Origin: Paracoccus sphaerophysae
GTDB lineage: Bacteria; Pseudomonadota; Alphaproteobacteria; Rhodobacterales; Rhodobacteraceae
Direction of reading: 5' to 3'
Length of the DNA: 42,985 nt
Assembly (NCBI RefSeq): GCF_000763805.1
Contig: NZ_JRKS01000022.1
Coordinates: 1 to 42,985 of the forward strand
Shown here: positions 15,735 to 24,748 of the stretch, one piece after another
Position numbering within the stretch: the stretch's first letter is position 1
How the letters are laid out: each line of letters opens with the position of its first letter
The notes under the pieces: generated by a model
Databases searched by the model: none
Seen by the model: only the letters and a program-made list of their open reading frames with translations
What the model was told of the DNA's origin: nothing
Made by a program: the position numbers and the translations under genes

Positions 15735-17809
15735 GTCTCGACCGTGCCCACGAGGCGAACGCGAGCCTGCGGATCGACCTCCTCGATCCCCAGCACCGGC
15801 CAGCCGAGGCCCGCGGCGGCAACCATCGCGCGCACCATGCGGCGGCGGTGATCGGGGACGACCAGCGCCGGCTGGCGCTCGGGCGGCAAGGCGCCGGCCG
15901 CGAGTCGCAGCCGCTCGGTCATCCGCTGCATCAGCGGCGGGGTCAGGGCGCCGCCGCCGCGCCCGGCCTCGGCTTCGGCGCGCATGAACTCGGCCTCCCA
16001 CCCCGGCTGCAGCTGGACGACGTCCAGCCCGCCATCGGGGTCGCACAGCTGTTCGGTGATCTGGCCACGTAGCCGGCGGCGGACGAATTCCGCGGCGACC
16101 TCGGGGTCGGGCGAGCGGGCCTCGTAGATCGCCTCGACGATCAGCGGCAGGTTGCGGATAGAGATCCGGTCGTCCAGCAGCAGGCGCAGCACCGACAACA
16201 GATGCTCGGGTGCGACCTTGTCGGGGATCATGTTGTCGAAGACGCGCTGATAAGCCTGGGCGCGGGTCTCGTCGCTGAGGCTGCGCAGTTCCTGCATGAG
16301 GCGCTGCATCGAGGTCAGGGTCAGCAGCGCGGGCAGCTGCGACTTGACGGTGTCCATCAGATGCGTCGACAGAACCTCCATCGGGGTCACCACGCTGGCG
16401 CCGGCGATGGCGGCGTCGTCCTGGCGGCTGGGGTCGATCCACTTGGCGGGGCTGTCATAGACCGGCTCGCGGGTGCGTTCGCCGGCGACACCGGCCAGCA
16501 CCTCCTCGCCGCCAAGGGCGAGGATGCGGTGCGGGTCCAGCCGCCCGCGGGCGCGCACGACGCCGTGCACCCGGATGACGTAGTCGCCCCCGGGCAGGCC
16601 GACGGCGTCGGTGATCCGGACCTCGGGCAGGATGACGCCGAAGCTGCGGGCGATGTGGATGCGCAGGTTGTTGATCCGCCCGCCCAGGCCCTTGGTCGGG
16701 TCCAGCGCGGCGGTGATGAGGTCGGCGCCGATCTCGACGCAGATCTCGTCGGTGTCGAGCACGTCGCCGATCCGCGAGCGGGTATCGACGGGCGCCGGCG
16801 GCGACTGTTCGGGCTCGGCCGGGGGCGCCGCGCGGTGCGCGTTGCGCCATGCGAACCACCCCGACACCGCGGCGATGGCAAGAAAGACCAGGGTCGGCAT
16901 GCCGGGCACGAAACCAAGCACGGTCATCCCCATGGCGACCAGCGCGGGGGCGTGCCAGCCTTGGGTGAACTGCTGCGACAACAGGTCCGCGGTCGACTCG
17001 GTCGAGCCGCCGCGCGACAGCAGCAAGGCCGCGGCCATCGAGGTGATCAGCGCCGGCACCTGGCTCACCAGCCCGTCGCCGATGGTCAGCTGCGAATAGG
17101 TCGACAGTGCCTCGCTCACCGGCAGGCCGTGAGCGACCACGCCGACCCCCAGGCCGACGAAGAAGTTCACCGCGGTGATCAGCAGGCCCGCGACCGCGTC
17201 GCCCTTGACGAATTTCGAGGCACCGTCCAGCGATCCGTAAAAGCTGATCTCGCGCTGGTCCTGGATGCGGCGGCGCTTGGCTTCGTCGTGGGTGATGGCG
17301 CCGGAGTTCAGGTCGCCGTCGATGGCCAGCTGCTTGCCGGGCAGCGAATCGAGCGCGAAGCGGGCCGAGACCTCGGCCATGCGCCCCGACCCCTTGGTGA
17401 TGACCATGAAGTTCACGATCGAGATCACCGCGAACACGGTGATCCCCACCATCAGCGACCCACCGGCGACGAATTCGGAGAATCCGCTGATGACCTCGCC
17501 CGCCGCGCCGGGGCCGGTGTGGCCCTCGGTCAGGATGAGCCGGGTCGAGGACACGTTCAGAGACAGCCGGATCAGCAGCGAGATCAGCAGCATCACCGGG
17601 AAGGCCTGGAAATCGGTCGGCCGGTGCACGACGCTGGCCATGACGAGGATCAGCGTTCCGGTGGCGATGGAGATCGCGATGCCCACGTCCAGCAGCCCGG
17701 CGGGGATCGGGATCACCATCGACATCACCACCAGCACCAGCGCGCCGGTGATGGCCAGCGGCTTGCCGGACGAGCCGGCGGCCGATCCGATCCCTGCAAC
17801 CGCGCTCAT
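15731..17809 (-). CDS. flhA: Flagellar export gate protein FlhA
   Basis: FlhA forms the large ring of the export gate, passing substrates from ATPase and chaperones to the channel. It is 692 aa, the usual length. The N-terminal membrane half has about eight segments and the FHIPEP-family signature RFALDSLPGKQLAIDGDLNSG at 150-170. The C-terminal cytoplasmic half (from about 345) includes KGLGGRINNLRIHIARSFG and VIVNPT-independent platform regions such as LLDDRISIRNLPLIVEAI. Its start overlaps the small upstream gene by four bases (ATGA). Confidence 0.97.
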   Translation of the reverse strand: MSAVAGIGSAAGSSGKPLAITGALVLVVMSMVIPIPAGLLDVGIAISIATGTLILVMASVVHRPTDFQAFPVMLLISLLIRLSLNVSSTRLILTEGHTGPGAAGEVISGFSEFVAGGSLMVGITVFAVISIVNFMVITKGSGRMAEVSARFALDSLPGKQLAIDGDLNSGAITHDEAKRRRIQDQREISFYGSLDGASKFVKGDAVAGLLITAVNFFVGLGVGVVAHGLPVSEALSTYSQLTIGDGLVSQVPALITSMAAALLLSRGGSTESTADLLSQQFTQGWHAPALVAMGMTVLGFVPGMPTLVFLAIAAVSGWFAWRNAHRAAPPAEPEQSPPAPVDTRSRIGDVLDTDEICVEIGADLITAALDPTKGLGGRINNLRIHIARSFGVILPEVRITDAVGLPGGDYVIRVHGVVRARGRLDPHRILALGGEEVLAGVAGERTREPVYDSPAKWIDPSRQDDAAIAGASVVTPMEVLSTHLMDTVKSQLPALLTLTSMQRLMQELRSLSDETRAQAYQRVFDNMIPDKVAPEHLLSVLRLLLDDRISIRNLPLIVEAIYEARSPDPEVAAEFVRRRLRGQITEQLCDPDGGLDVVQLQPGWEAEFMRAEAEAGRGGGALTPPLMQRMTERLRLAAGALPPERQPALVVPDHRRRMVRAMVAAAGLGWPVLGIEEVDPQARVRLVGTVET

Positions 17810-18063
17810 TTCGCGGCCCGGGGCGGGGTGGCGGGCGACATCACCCAGTCCACCGGCATGACGACATCATCCAGAAAGCCGGCGCGGCGCAGATGCACGA
17901 TCACCAGCAGCCTCTGGTCGGGGGGCAGTTCCTGCAGCCGCACCGGGAAATCGGGCGCGAGGTCCTCTCCGGCGATCAGCCGGTCGGTCGCGTCGTCGAC
18001 GAATTCCATCGCGGCGGGTGAGAGGGCCTGGGCGGCGGCCAGGATCGCGGCGGCCAGCATCAC
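17806..18063 (-). CDS. Small exported protein between motA and flhA, 85 aa
   Basis: I do not recognise the family. The product begins with a short hydrophobic leader (MLAAAILAAAQALS) that could be a signal peptide. An acidic stretch (FVDDATDRLIAGEDLAPDFP) and a short hydrophobic strand (RLLVIVHLRRAGFL) follow. Both ends overlap flagellar genes: it starts as GTG at 18063 inside the motA stop, or as the ATG at 18060, and its stop overlaps the flhA start. Such tight packing argues that it is a real gene with a flagellum-linked role, perhaps periplasmic near the stator. Confidence 0.65.
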   Translation of the reverse strand: MMLAAAILAAAQALSPAAMEFVDDATDRLIAGEDLAPDFPVRLQELPPDQRLLVIVHLRRAGFLDDVVMPVDWVMSPATPPRAAK

Positions 18064-18926
18064 GCGGCCTTCTTCATTTCACGCAGCGCGTTCTCGACCT
18101 CGACGAAGCTGGGCCGCAGGTGGTCGGGTGCGGCCTGCCGCCCGACCTCGACGCACAGGTTGGTCGCGTGCTGGTGCAGCCCGGCGATCAGCACCGACTT
18201 GATCACGTCGTAGAACGCCAGGTCCTGCTTCATCACCGCGCTCAGCCGCTGGGCCAGCGGCGCGACCAGCCCATAGGCGAGAAACACGCCGAGAAACGTC
18301 CCGACCAGCGCGCCGCCGATCATGCCCCCCAGCACCTCGGGGGGCTGGTCGATCGCGGCCATCGTCTTGATCACCCCCAGGACGGCCGCGACGATCCCCA
18401 GCGCGGGCAGCGCGTCGGCCATGTTCTGCAGCGCGTGGGGCACGTGCATCGCCTCGTCCTTCATCAGGTTGATGCGCCGACTCAGCATGTCCTCGACCTG
18501 GTAAGGGTCGTCATAGTTGAGGCTGGCCGAGCGCAGCGTGTCGGTGATCAGGGTCACCGCGTTGTCGTCGTTCAGGACCGCCGGATAGGCCTGGAAGATC
18601 GTCGACTTCTGCGGGTTCTCGACATGCTCCTCGAGCTCGACCGGGTTGGCGCGCGCCAGCTTGAGCAGCTGGAACAGCAGGCACAGCACCTGGGTGTTGT
18701 CGCTTTCATGCCAGCGCGGCCCCTTGAAGGCGCGGATGATGCCCGACACGGTATGCTTCAGCACGGCGGTGTCGTTCGACAGAAGATATGATCCGACCGC
18801 GGCGCCCCCGATCATCATCATCTCGAAGGGCAGCGAGTGGGTGATGACCCCCATCTTGCCGCCGGCGAGGATATAGCCGCCGAAGACCATGGCGAAGGTG
18901 AGGACGATCCCGATGATTCCAAACAT
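18060..18926 (-). CDS. motA: Flagellar motor stator protein MotA
   Basis: MotA forms the proton-conducting stator ring with MotB and acts on the rotor. The 288-aa product has four membrane segments: two at the N-terminus (3-22, 34-50) and a pair at about 170-190 and 202-220. The conserved proline is Pro174 in DALPALGIVAAVLGVIKTM, and RWHESDNTQVLCLLFQLL is the cytoplasmic loop facing the rotor. MotB is not in the window. It begins 2 bases after the motE-like stop, within the minus-strand operon. Confidence 0.95.
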   Translation of the reverse strand: MFGIIGIVLTFAMVFGGYILAGGKMGVITHSLPFEMMMIGGAAVGSYLLSNDTAVLKHTVSGIIRAFKGPRWHESDNTQVLCLLFQLLKLARANPVELEEHVENPQKSTIFQAYPAVLNDDNAVTLITDTLRSASLNYDDPYQVEDMLSRRINLMKDEAMHVPHALQNMADALPALGIVAAVLGVIKTMAAIDQPPEVLGGMIGGALVGTFLGVFLAYGLVAPLAQRLSAVMKQDLAFYDVIKSVLIAGLHQHATNLCVEVGRQAAPDHLRPSFVEVENALREMKKAA

Positions 18927-18928
18927 CT

Positions 18929-19468
18929 TCAGTCTCCGGCAAGGCGGCGGGAGCCCATGTGGGCGGTCAGGACCGCGGCCTGGCCGGGGTCGATCTGGGC
19001 GATGATCCGCGCGCCGGCCTCGGGCTGGACGCGAGCAAGGATTTCCGCGGCGAAGTCCGGCGGCAGGGCGGTCAGGATCGTCGCGGCCTCGGCGGGCTTC
19101 ATCGCGTCATAGACGGCGATCAGCCGGTCGATCCCTTCGACGGTGCCGGCCTTCTGGGCGCCGCGGGCATCGCCCAGCGCCGCCTTGGCCGATTTCAGCG
19201 CCTCGAGCCGCGTCTTGATGCGCAGCTCGGCTGCCGCGAGTTCCTGCTTGCGCCGGTCCAGATCGGCCAGCGCGCGGTCGACCGCGATCCCGCGCAGCCG
19301 CAGGGTATCGGCCAGCGCGACCGCCTCGGGGACATCGGTGCAGCCCTGCAGCAGCGGCGAGGTGGCAGCCTGGGCGGTCAGCTGGGGGGCGATCCGGTCC
19401 GACTGCGCGAACGCGGCGGCGGCGGTTAGGGCCGCAAGGCCGGCGGCCCACAGATGGGTCTTACGCAT
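18929..19468 (-). CDS. MotE-like periplasmic motility chaperone
   Basis: A 179-aa protein with a signal peptide (MRKTHLWAAGLAALTAAAAFAQ). A coiled coil follows at about 80-105 (LADLDRRKQELAAAELRIKT), and the C-terminal helical domain resembles the MgtE N-terminal fold (MKPAEAATILTALPPDFAAEILARVQPEAGARIIAQID). This is the layout of MotE, described in Sinorhizobium as a periplasmic chaperone for the stator-associated protein MotC. Position directly before motA supports a stator role. MotC is not present here, so its client is unclear. The start overlaps the end of the upstream gene by 8 bases. Confidence 0.7.
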   Translation of the reverse strand: MRKTHLWAAGLAALTAAAAFAQSDRIAPQLTAQAATSPLLQGCTDVPEAVALADTLRLRGIAVDRALADLDRRKQELAAAELRIKTRLEALKSAKAALGDARGAQKAGTVEGIDRLIAVYDAMKPAEAATILTALPPDFAAEILARVQPEAGARIIAQIDPGQAAVLTAHMGSRRLAGD

Positions 19469-19799
19469 CCTGCACCTCGGTCCGCTTGCGGCGCAGCGGG
19501 CGCCGCGGCTCTTGTCCATCCGGCAGGAACTGGCGCTGCAAGGCCCAGTAGGCACGCTCGGATTTCGCCTTTTCGATTTCCCGCGCCAGCCCGTCCGAGG
19601 CGCTCGTTGCCCCCGCCCGTGCTGCGGCCAGCGCCGCCTCGAGCCGGGCGATTTCCGCGGCCATGACGGCGATCGCGCCGCCAAGCCCGGTTTCGAGGTC
19701 ATTCAGCTTGCGCAGCCGGCGCGATAGCAGCAGGCAGAAGCCCGCCAGGGCGAGGCCCGCGGCGACCAGTGCCGCCTGGAGGATCAGTCCGATGGTCAT
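19461..19799 (-). CDS. Membrane-anchored coiled-coil protein of the flagellar operon, 112 aa
   Basis: The product has one N-terminal membrane helix (ILQAALVAAGLALAGFCLLL, about 6-25), a helix with coiled-coil character (about 30-85) and a basic C-terminus (RRPLRRKR). No known domain is recognised. It lies second in the fliL-to-flhB operon: its ATG overlaps the fliL stop by four bases and its end overlaps the motE-like start. The position suggests a role in the basal body or stator. Function is unknown. Confidence 0.7.
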   Translation of the reverse strand: MTIGLILQAALVAAGLALAGFCLLLSRRLRKLNDLETGLGGAIAVMAAEIARLEAALAAARAGATSASDGLAREIEKAKSERAYWALQRQFLPDGQEPRRPLRRKRTEVQDA

Positions 19800-20278
19800 T
19801 GGATGCGAAACTCCGTGATGAGAAGGTCGCGGACGGCGTCGTCGCCCAGGACGAAGCGAGTGCGGGTGGCCAGCTCGGCCCTGATGATTTCCAGGATCCC
19901 CCGCCGGCTGAAGGCGCTGGAATCGATGCGTGACAGAAAGCCGTTATAACTGTCGGTAATGCGCGGCATCAGCGCCAGCGCCTGCGCCTTGGCCTCGGGC
20001 GCGACCTCGATCATCACCGTCAAAGCGAGCGTCTGGGTCCGTTCCCCTGGCACCGTCAGCACGATTCGCGGCACGTCGACAAAGGCGATCTCGGGGCCCG
20101 CGGCGTGCGCTTCGGCCGGCGCCTCCGAGGACGAAATCAGTGCCAGGGGCGACCAGAAACCCAGGTAGGTGCTGGCCGCGCCGCCGCCCATGGCGAGCAC
20201 GGGCAAGAGCAGCGGCATGAGCCTGCCGATCCGGGATTTGCCGGGTTCTGCTACCGTGGCGTCGGCTGTGTCGGTCAT
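19796..20278 (-). CDS. fliL: Flagellar basal body-associated protein FliL
   Basis: FliL surrounds or supports the stator units at the inner membrane. The 160-aa product has a short cytoplasmic N-terminus and one membrane segment (about 19-45, RLMPLLLPVLAMGGGAAS). The periplasmic FliL domain contains FVDVPRIVLTVPGERTQTLALTV and a helix-rich end (RGILEIIRAELATRTRFVLG) finishing in the typical hydrophobic LLITEFRIQ strand. It is the first gene of the minus-strand flagellar operon, transcribed away from fliF. Confidence 0.9.
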   Translation of the reverse strand: MTDTADATVAEPGKSRIGRLMPLLLPVLAMGGGAASTYLGFWSPLALISSSEAPAEAHAAGPEIAFVDVPRIVLTVPGERTQTLALTVMIEVAPEAKAQALALMPRITDSYNGFLSRIDSSAFSRRGILEIIRAELATRTRFVLGDDAVRDLLITEFRIQ

Positions 20279-20319
20279 CTGATTCTCCGTCCTGTCCGAA
20301 CGGATTTAGCAGGTCGGCA

Positions 20320-20334
20320 CTAACCGAATCTTAA
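20320..20334. promoter_or_regulatory. CtrA-like operator between divergent flagellar operons
   Basis: The sequence CTAA-CCGAATC-TTAA (TTAA-N7-TTAG on the other strand) differs by one base from TTAA-N7-TTAA, the full CtrA recognition site. It lies in the 117-base gap between fliL (minus) and fliF (plus), 42 bases upstream of the fliL ATG and 62 upstream of the chosen fliF ATG. CtrA is a known regulator of flagellar genes in alphaproteobacteria. Binding is inferred. Confidence 0.55.
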
Positions 20335-20395
20335 TCGCCGCCATGTCATGACGAACCTGTCGAAGCGGAAACGATTCGGGAACAAGGGGACGCCG

Positions 20396-22000
20396 ATGCA
20401 GAAGCTGGCCGAATACTGGAACGAGCGCACGGGCGCGCAGAAAGGGCTCATCGCCGCGGCTTTCGCGCTGACGTTCCTGGCGGTGGTCGGCTTTTCGTGG
20501 CTGGCGAATCGGACGCCGATGGCGCTGCTGTATTCAGGGCTCGACCCGGCGCGGTCGGGCGAGGTGATGGCGGAGCTCGACAAGTCCGGCGTGGCGTCCG
20601 AAATCCGCGGCGACGCGATCTGGGTCGACGCCGCCGAGCGGGACCGGCTGCGGATGACGCTGGCCGGCATGGGCCTGCCGTCGGCAGGCGGCGCGGGCTA
20701 CGAGATCCTCGACGGCATGTCGGGCTTTGGCACCACCTCGCAGATGTTTGACGCGGCCTATTGGCGGGCCAAGGAGGGCGAGCTGGCGCGGACCATCCTC
20801 GCGGTGCCGGGGGTGAGGACGGCGCGGGTGCATATCGCCGTGCCCGCGACGCGGGGCTATCGGCGCGAGGCGGGGGGCGCCGCCTCTGTGACGGTAACGA
20901 TGGACAGCGGTGCGCTGGACAGCAAGCAGGCCCGGTCGCTGCAATATCTGGTGTCGTCGGGGGTGCCGGGGCTCGATCCGGAAAAGGTCAAGGTGATCGA
21001 CAGCGCCCGCGGCCTCGTCTCGACCGGGGAAGAGACGGTCGCCGCCGACCGTGCCGCCGAGATGAAGCGCAATGTCGAGCGCATCCTCGAACCCCATGTC
21101 GGGCCGGGCAACGCCATCGTCGAGCTGAACCTCGACCTGGTGACCGAGACCGAGCAACTGTCGGAACAGAAATTCGACCCCAACGGCCGGGCGCTGGTGT
21201 CGCAGGAAAACGAAGAGACGACCGACCAGTCGAGCAATGCCGAACAGGGCGCGGTGACGGCCTCGTCGAACCTGCCTGAAGGAACCGGCAGCCAGGGCGA
21301 GCAGAGCAAGTCGAGCAGCTCGGAAACCCGCCAGCGGCAGAATTACGAGGTGAGCCGGGTGACGCGCGAGATCGTCCGCCAGCCCGGATCGACCCGGCGC
21401 ATGACCGTGGCCGTGCTGGTCAACGGGACCGTGCAGAAAGGCGCCGACGGCACAGAAACCGTCGTGCCGCGGACCGAACCCGAGCTCGAGGCGCTGCGCG
21501 AACTGGTCGCCTCGACGGTCGGCTTCGACGAGGACCGCGGCGACGTGATCACCGTCAAGTCGCTGCCGTTCTCGGCCATCGGTCCCGAGGGGACGACGGC
21601 GGCGGCGGGCGGCCTGCTGTCGCGGCTCGCGATCAACGATCTGGCCCGGCTGGCCCTGATCGGGCTGTTCGCGTTGGCCATCGTCTTCGTCCTGCTGCGG
21701 CCGGTGCTCAAGTCGCGGGCGGCCGCGGGGCAGGCGGCACTTCCGGCGCTGGACAATTCCGGGGCGGGGACGCCCGAACTGATTGCGCCGGGGATCGGTA
21801 TGGCATCGGCGTTCGAACCCGGGGGCGGGGACGGCGCGCTGGCGCTGCCCAACCTAGCGCTGAACGTGCCGGATTTCGAATTCGCCCCGGCGACGACCTT
21901 TGCCGATCCGGTGGCCCGGCTGCGCGAGCTGATGCGTGACCGGCAGGACGAAAGCATGCGGATCCTGTCGACCTGGATCAGCGAGAAGGAAAAGGCGTGA
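20396..22000 (+). CDS. fliF: Flagellar MS-ring protein FliF
   Basis: FliF builds the MS ring, the base on which the rotor and export gate assemble. The N-terminal membrane segment (about 19-38) is followed by the YscJ/FliF domain (MALLYSGLDPARSGEVMAELDKSGV; GTTSQMFDAAYWRAKEGELARTI), a long periplasmic part with a Ser/Gln-rich linker, a second membrane segment (about 420-440) and a C-terminal FliG-binding tail (LRELMRDRQDESMRILSTWI). I chose the ATG at 20396 because AAGGGG precedes it at good spacing and the conserved part starts there. The ATG at 20348 gives 16 more residues. Confidence 0.94.
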   Translation: MQKLAEYWNERTGAQKGLIAAAFALTFLAVVGFSWLANRTPMALLYSGLDPARSGEVMAELDKSGVASEIRGDAIWVDAAERDRLRMTLAGMGLPSAGGAGYEILDGMSGFGTTSQMFDAAYWRAKEGELARTILAVPGVRTARVHIAVPATRGYRREAGGAASVTVTMDSGALDSKQARSLQYLVSSGVPGLDPEKVKVIDSARGLVSTGEETVAADRAAEMKRNVERILEPHVGPGNAIVELNLDLVTETEQLSEQKFDPNGRALVSQENEETTDQSSNAEQGAVTASSNLPEGTGSQGEQSKSSSSETRQRQNYEVSRVTREIVRQPGSTRRMTVAVLVNGTVQKGADGTETVVPRTEPELEALRELVASTVGFDEDRGDVITVKSLPFSAIGPEGTTAAAGGLLSRLAINDLARLALIGLFALAIVFVLLRPVLKSRAAAGQAALPALDNSGAGTPELIAPGIGMASAFEPGGGDGALALPNLALNVPDFEFAPATTFADPVARLRELMRDRQDESMRILSTWISEKEKA

Positions 22001-22557
22001 TGGGGGCGGTGCTGAAACTGGAACGCTTCGACCGCGACGAGCCGGCCGCGCGGCGCGAGGTGCACTCGGCCGAGGAGCTTCAGGACGCCTATGCCCGCGG
22101 CCTGATCGAGGGGCGGTCGCAGGCAGAGGGCGAGCAGGTCACGCTGGTGCAGGCCGCGCTGCAGGCGCTGTCTGCCGAACTGGCCGCGGTAAGCGGCGCG
22201 ATCAGCGCTGGCAGCCGCAATGCCGCGCGGACGCTGCAGCCGCTGATCGCCGCGCTGCTCGATGGCGCGCTGCCGCAGATCGCGCGGGCGCGGCTCGAGG
22301 CGGCGCTGCTGACCGAGCTGCTGCAGCTCTCCGAGGCGGTGTCGCCCCTGCAGGCCCGGATCCGCTGCGGCGCCGACCTGCACCCCTTCGTCCAGGCCTG
22401 CGTGGCCGAGGCCGGGATCGAGGCAATCGTCATCGACGCCGACGGCCCGCCCGGCACGGTCGACGCCGAGCTGCTGGGCGGCACCATCACCTGGGATATC
22501 GCCGATGTCAGCCGGCAACTGCGGGATCTGATGCAAGAAATCATGGAGGAACACTGA
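21997..22557 (+). CDS. FliH-like flagellar export ATPase regulator
   Basis: This 186-aa protein follows fliF with a GTGATG start overlapping its stop; the start is either the GTG at 21997 or the ATG at 22000. It has the FliH pattern: a charged N-terminus, a glycine-spaced helix (EELQDAYARGLIEGRSQAEGEQ), a long Ala/Leu helix, and a C-terminal globular part ending in the acidic, weakly conserved tail. FliH binds and restrains the export ATPase FliI and docks it at the C ring. FliH sequences diverge strongly in alphaproteobacteria, so the name is from position plus helix pattern. Confidence 0.65.
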   Translation: MMGAVLKLERFDRDEPAARREVHSAEELQDAYARGLIEGRSQAEGEQVTLVQAALQALSAELAAVSGAISAGSRNAARTLQPLIAALLDGALPQIARARLEAALLTELLQLSEAVSPLQARIRCGADLHPFVQACVAEAGIEAIVIDADGPPGTVDAELLGGTITWDIADVSRQLRDLMQEIMEEH

Positions 22558-22558
22558 G

Positions 22559-22810
22559 ATGGACCTGGACGCGGGCCTCATTCCCACCCAGCAGATCCAG
22601 GTGGAAATCACCGTCCGGCTGGGCCGCACGCGGCTGTCGGTCGCCGAACTCGCACAGCTGCGCTCCGACGACGTCCTGCCGCTGGACCAGGACAGCATCG
22701 ACGGCGTGGAAATCTGCATCGGCGATCGGGTCGTGGCCCGGGGCGAGCTGGTCGATCAGGGCGGCGATGGCCGCCTGGCCGTGCGGATCGTCGGTCCCGC
22801 CCCGGCATGA
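22559..22810 (+). CDS. fliN: Flagellar C-ring protein FliN
   Basis: An 83-aa SpoA-domain protein, the size of the minimal FliN. It contains VEITVRLGRTRLSVAELAQLRSDDVLPLD and VEICIGDRVVARGELV, the strand pattern of FliN/FliM C-terminal domains. FliN forms the bottom of the C ring and takes part in switching and cargo docking. It starts 2 bases after the FliH-like stop, and its end overlaps the fliP start (ATGA). Confidence 0.92.
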   Translation: MDLDAGLIPTQQIQVEITVRLGRTRLSVAELAQLRSDDVLPLDQDSIDGVEICIGDRVVARGELVDQGGDGRLAVRIVGPAPA

Positions 22811-23595
22811 GCCGTCCCTACCTCAATGCGCTGACCTGGGCCGCGGTTGCGGCCGGGATCAGTTCGGCGATGGCCGGCACCGCCGGGGCGCAGGAGCTGG
22901 CCGAGCTGCCGGGGCTCGGCGATCTCGCGGGCACGACGGTGAACGGCGCCAGCCGCAATGCGGTGATGCTGGTCATCGGCATGACGCTTCTGTCGCTGGC
23001 CCCGGGGCTCGCGATCATGGTCACCTGTTTCCCCTTCGTGGTGACGGTGCTGTCGATCCTGCGCCAGTCGATCGGGCTCCAGCAGGCGCCGCCGAACATG
23101 CTGATCGTGAGCCTCGCGATCTTTCTCAGCTGGTACGTGATGGACCCGGTCCTGCGCGACGCCTGGCAGGTCGCCGGCGCGCCGCTGCAGCGGGGCGAGA
23201 TCACGCTGGGCACCGCCTTCGAGCGCGGGATCGAGCCCTTCCGCCGCTTCATGGCCGGCCGCATCGACCCCGGCACGATGGAGGCCCTGGCCGAGGTCGC
23301 CCCGCGCGCTAACGATGCCGCGCCCGAGCTGGATCCGGAACGCGCGCCCCTGTCGCTGATCGTGCCGTCGTTCATGCTGACCGAGATTCAGCGCGCCTTC
23401 TCGATCGGCTTCCTGGTGTCGCTGCCGTTCCTGATCATCGACCTCGTCGTCTCGGCGATCCTGATGTCGATGGGGATGATGATGGTTCCGCCGACCGTCG
23501 TCTCGCTGCCGTTCAAGCTCGCGTTCTTCGTCGCGGTGGATGGCTGGGGTCTGGTCGCGGCGGCGCTGGTTCGCGGCTATCAGGGGGGAGGGTAA
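22807..23595 (+). CDS. fliP: Flagellar export gate protein FliP
   Basis: FliP, five copies per gate, forms the export channel with FliQ and FliR. The 262-aa product begins with a cleavable signal-like segment (up to about residue 30, ending AGAQ). Membrane segments at about 55-85 and 97-115 follow, then a periplasmic loop, then the conserved [34 protein letters not shown] and the methionine-rich [12 protein letters not shown] loop thought to gate the pore. It closes the plus-strand flagellar operon; no clear terminator was seen. Confidence 0.96.
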   Translation: MSRPYLNALTWAAVAAGISSAMAGTAGAQELAELPGLGDLAGTTVNGASRNAVMLVIGMTLLSLAPGLAIMVTCFPFVVTVLSILRQSIGLQQAPPNMLIVSLAIFLSWYVMDPVLRDAWQVAGAPLQRGEITLGTAFERGIEPFRRFMAGRIDPGTMEALAEVAPRANDAAPELDPERAPLSLIVPSFMLTEIQRAFSIGFLVSLPFLIIDLVVSAILMSMGMMMVPPTVVSLPFKLAFFVAVDGWGLVAAALVRGYQGGG

Positions 23596-23788
23596 GGGGC
23601 GCGAGGATGCCACGATGCGGCTCAGGCAGGCGAGATTTCGTGCAAATGTGGCTCGCTTCCGTCCGAACGCAGTTCCAACAGCGGGCTCCGCACACTCCGC
23701 TCCCCGCGCCGGCCGCCGCCGCCAGGCCGCCGTTGCAATCCACCATCCGGCCGATCATATAGGCCGCGACCTGCGGAAAGGCTCCCTG

Positions 23789-24748
<960 letters not shown>

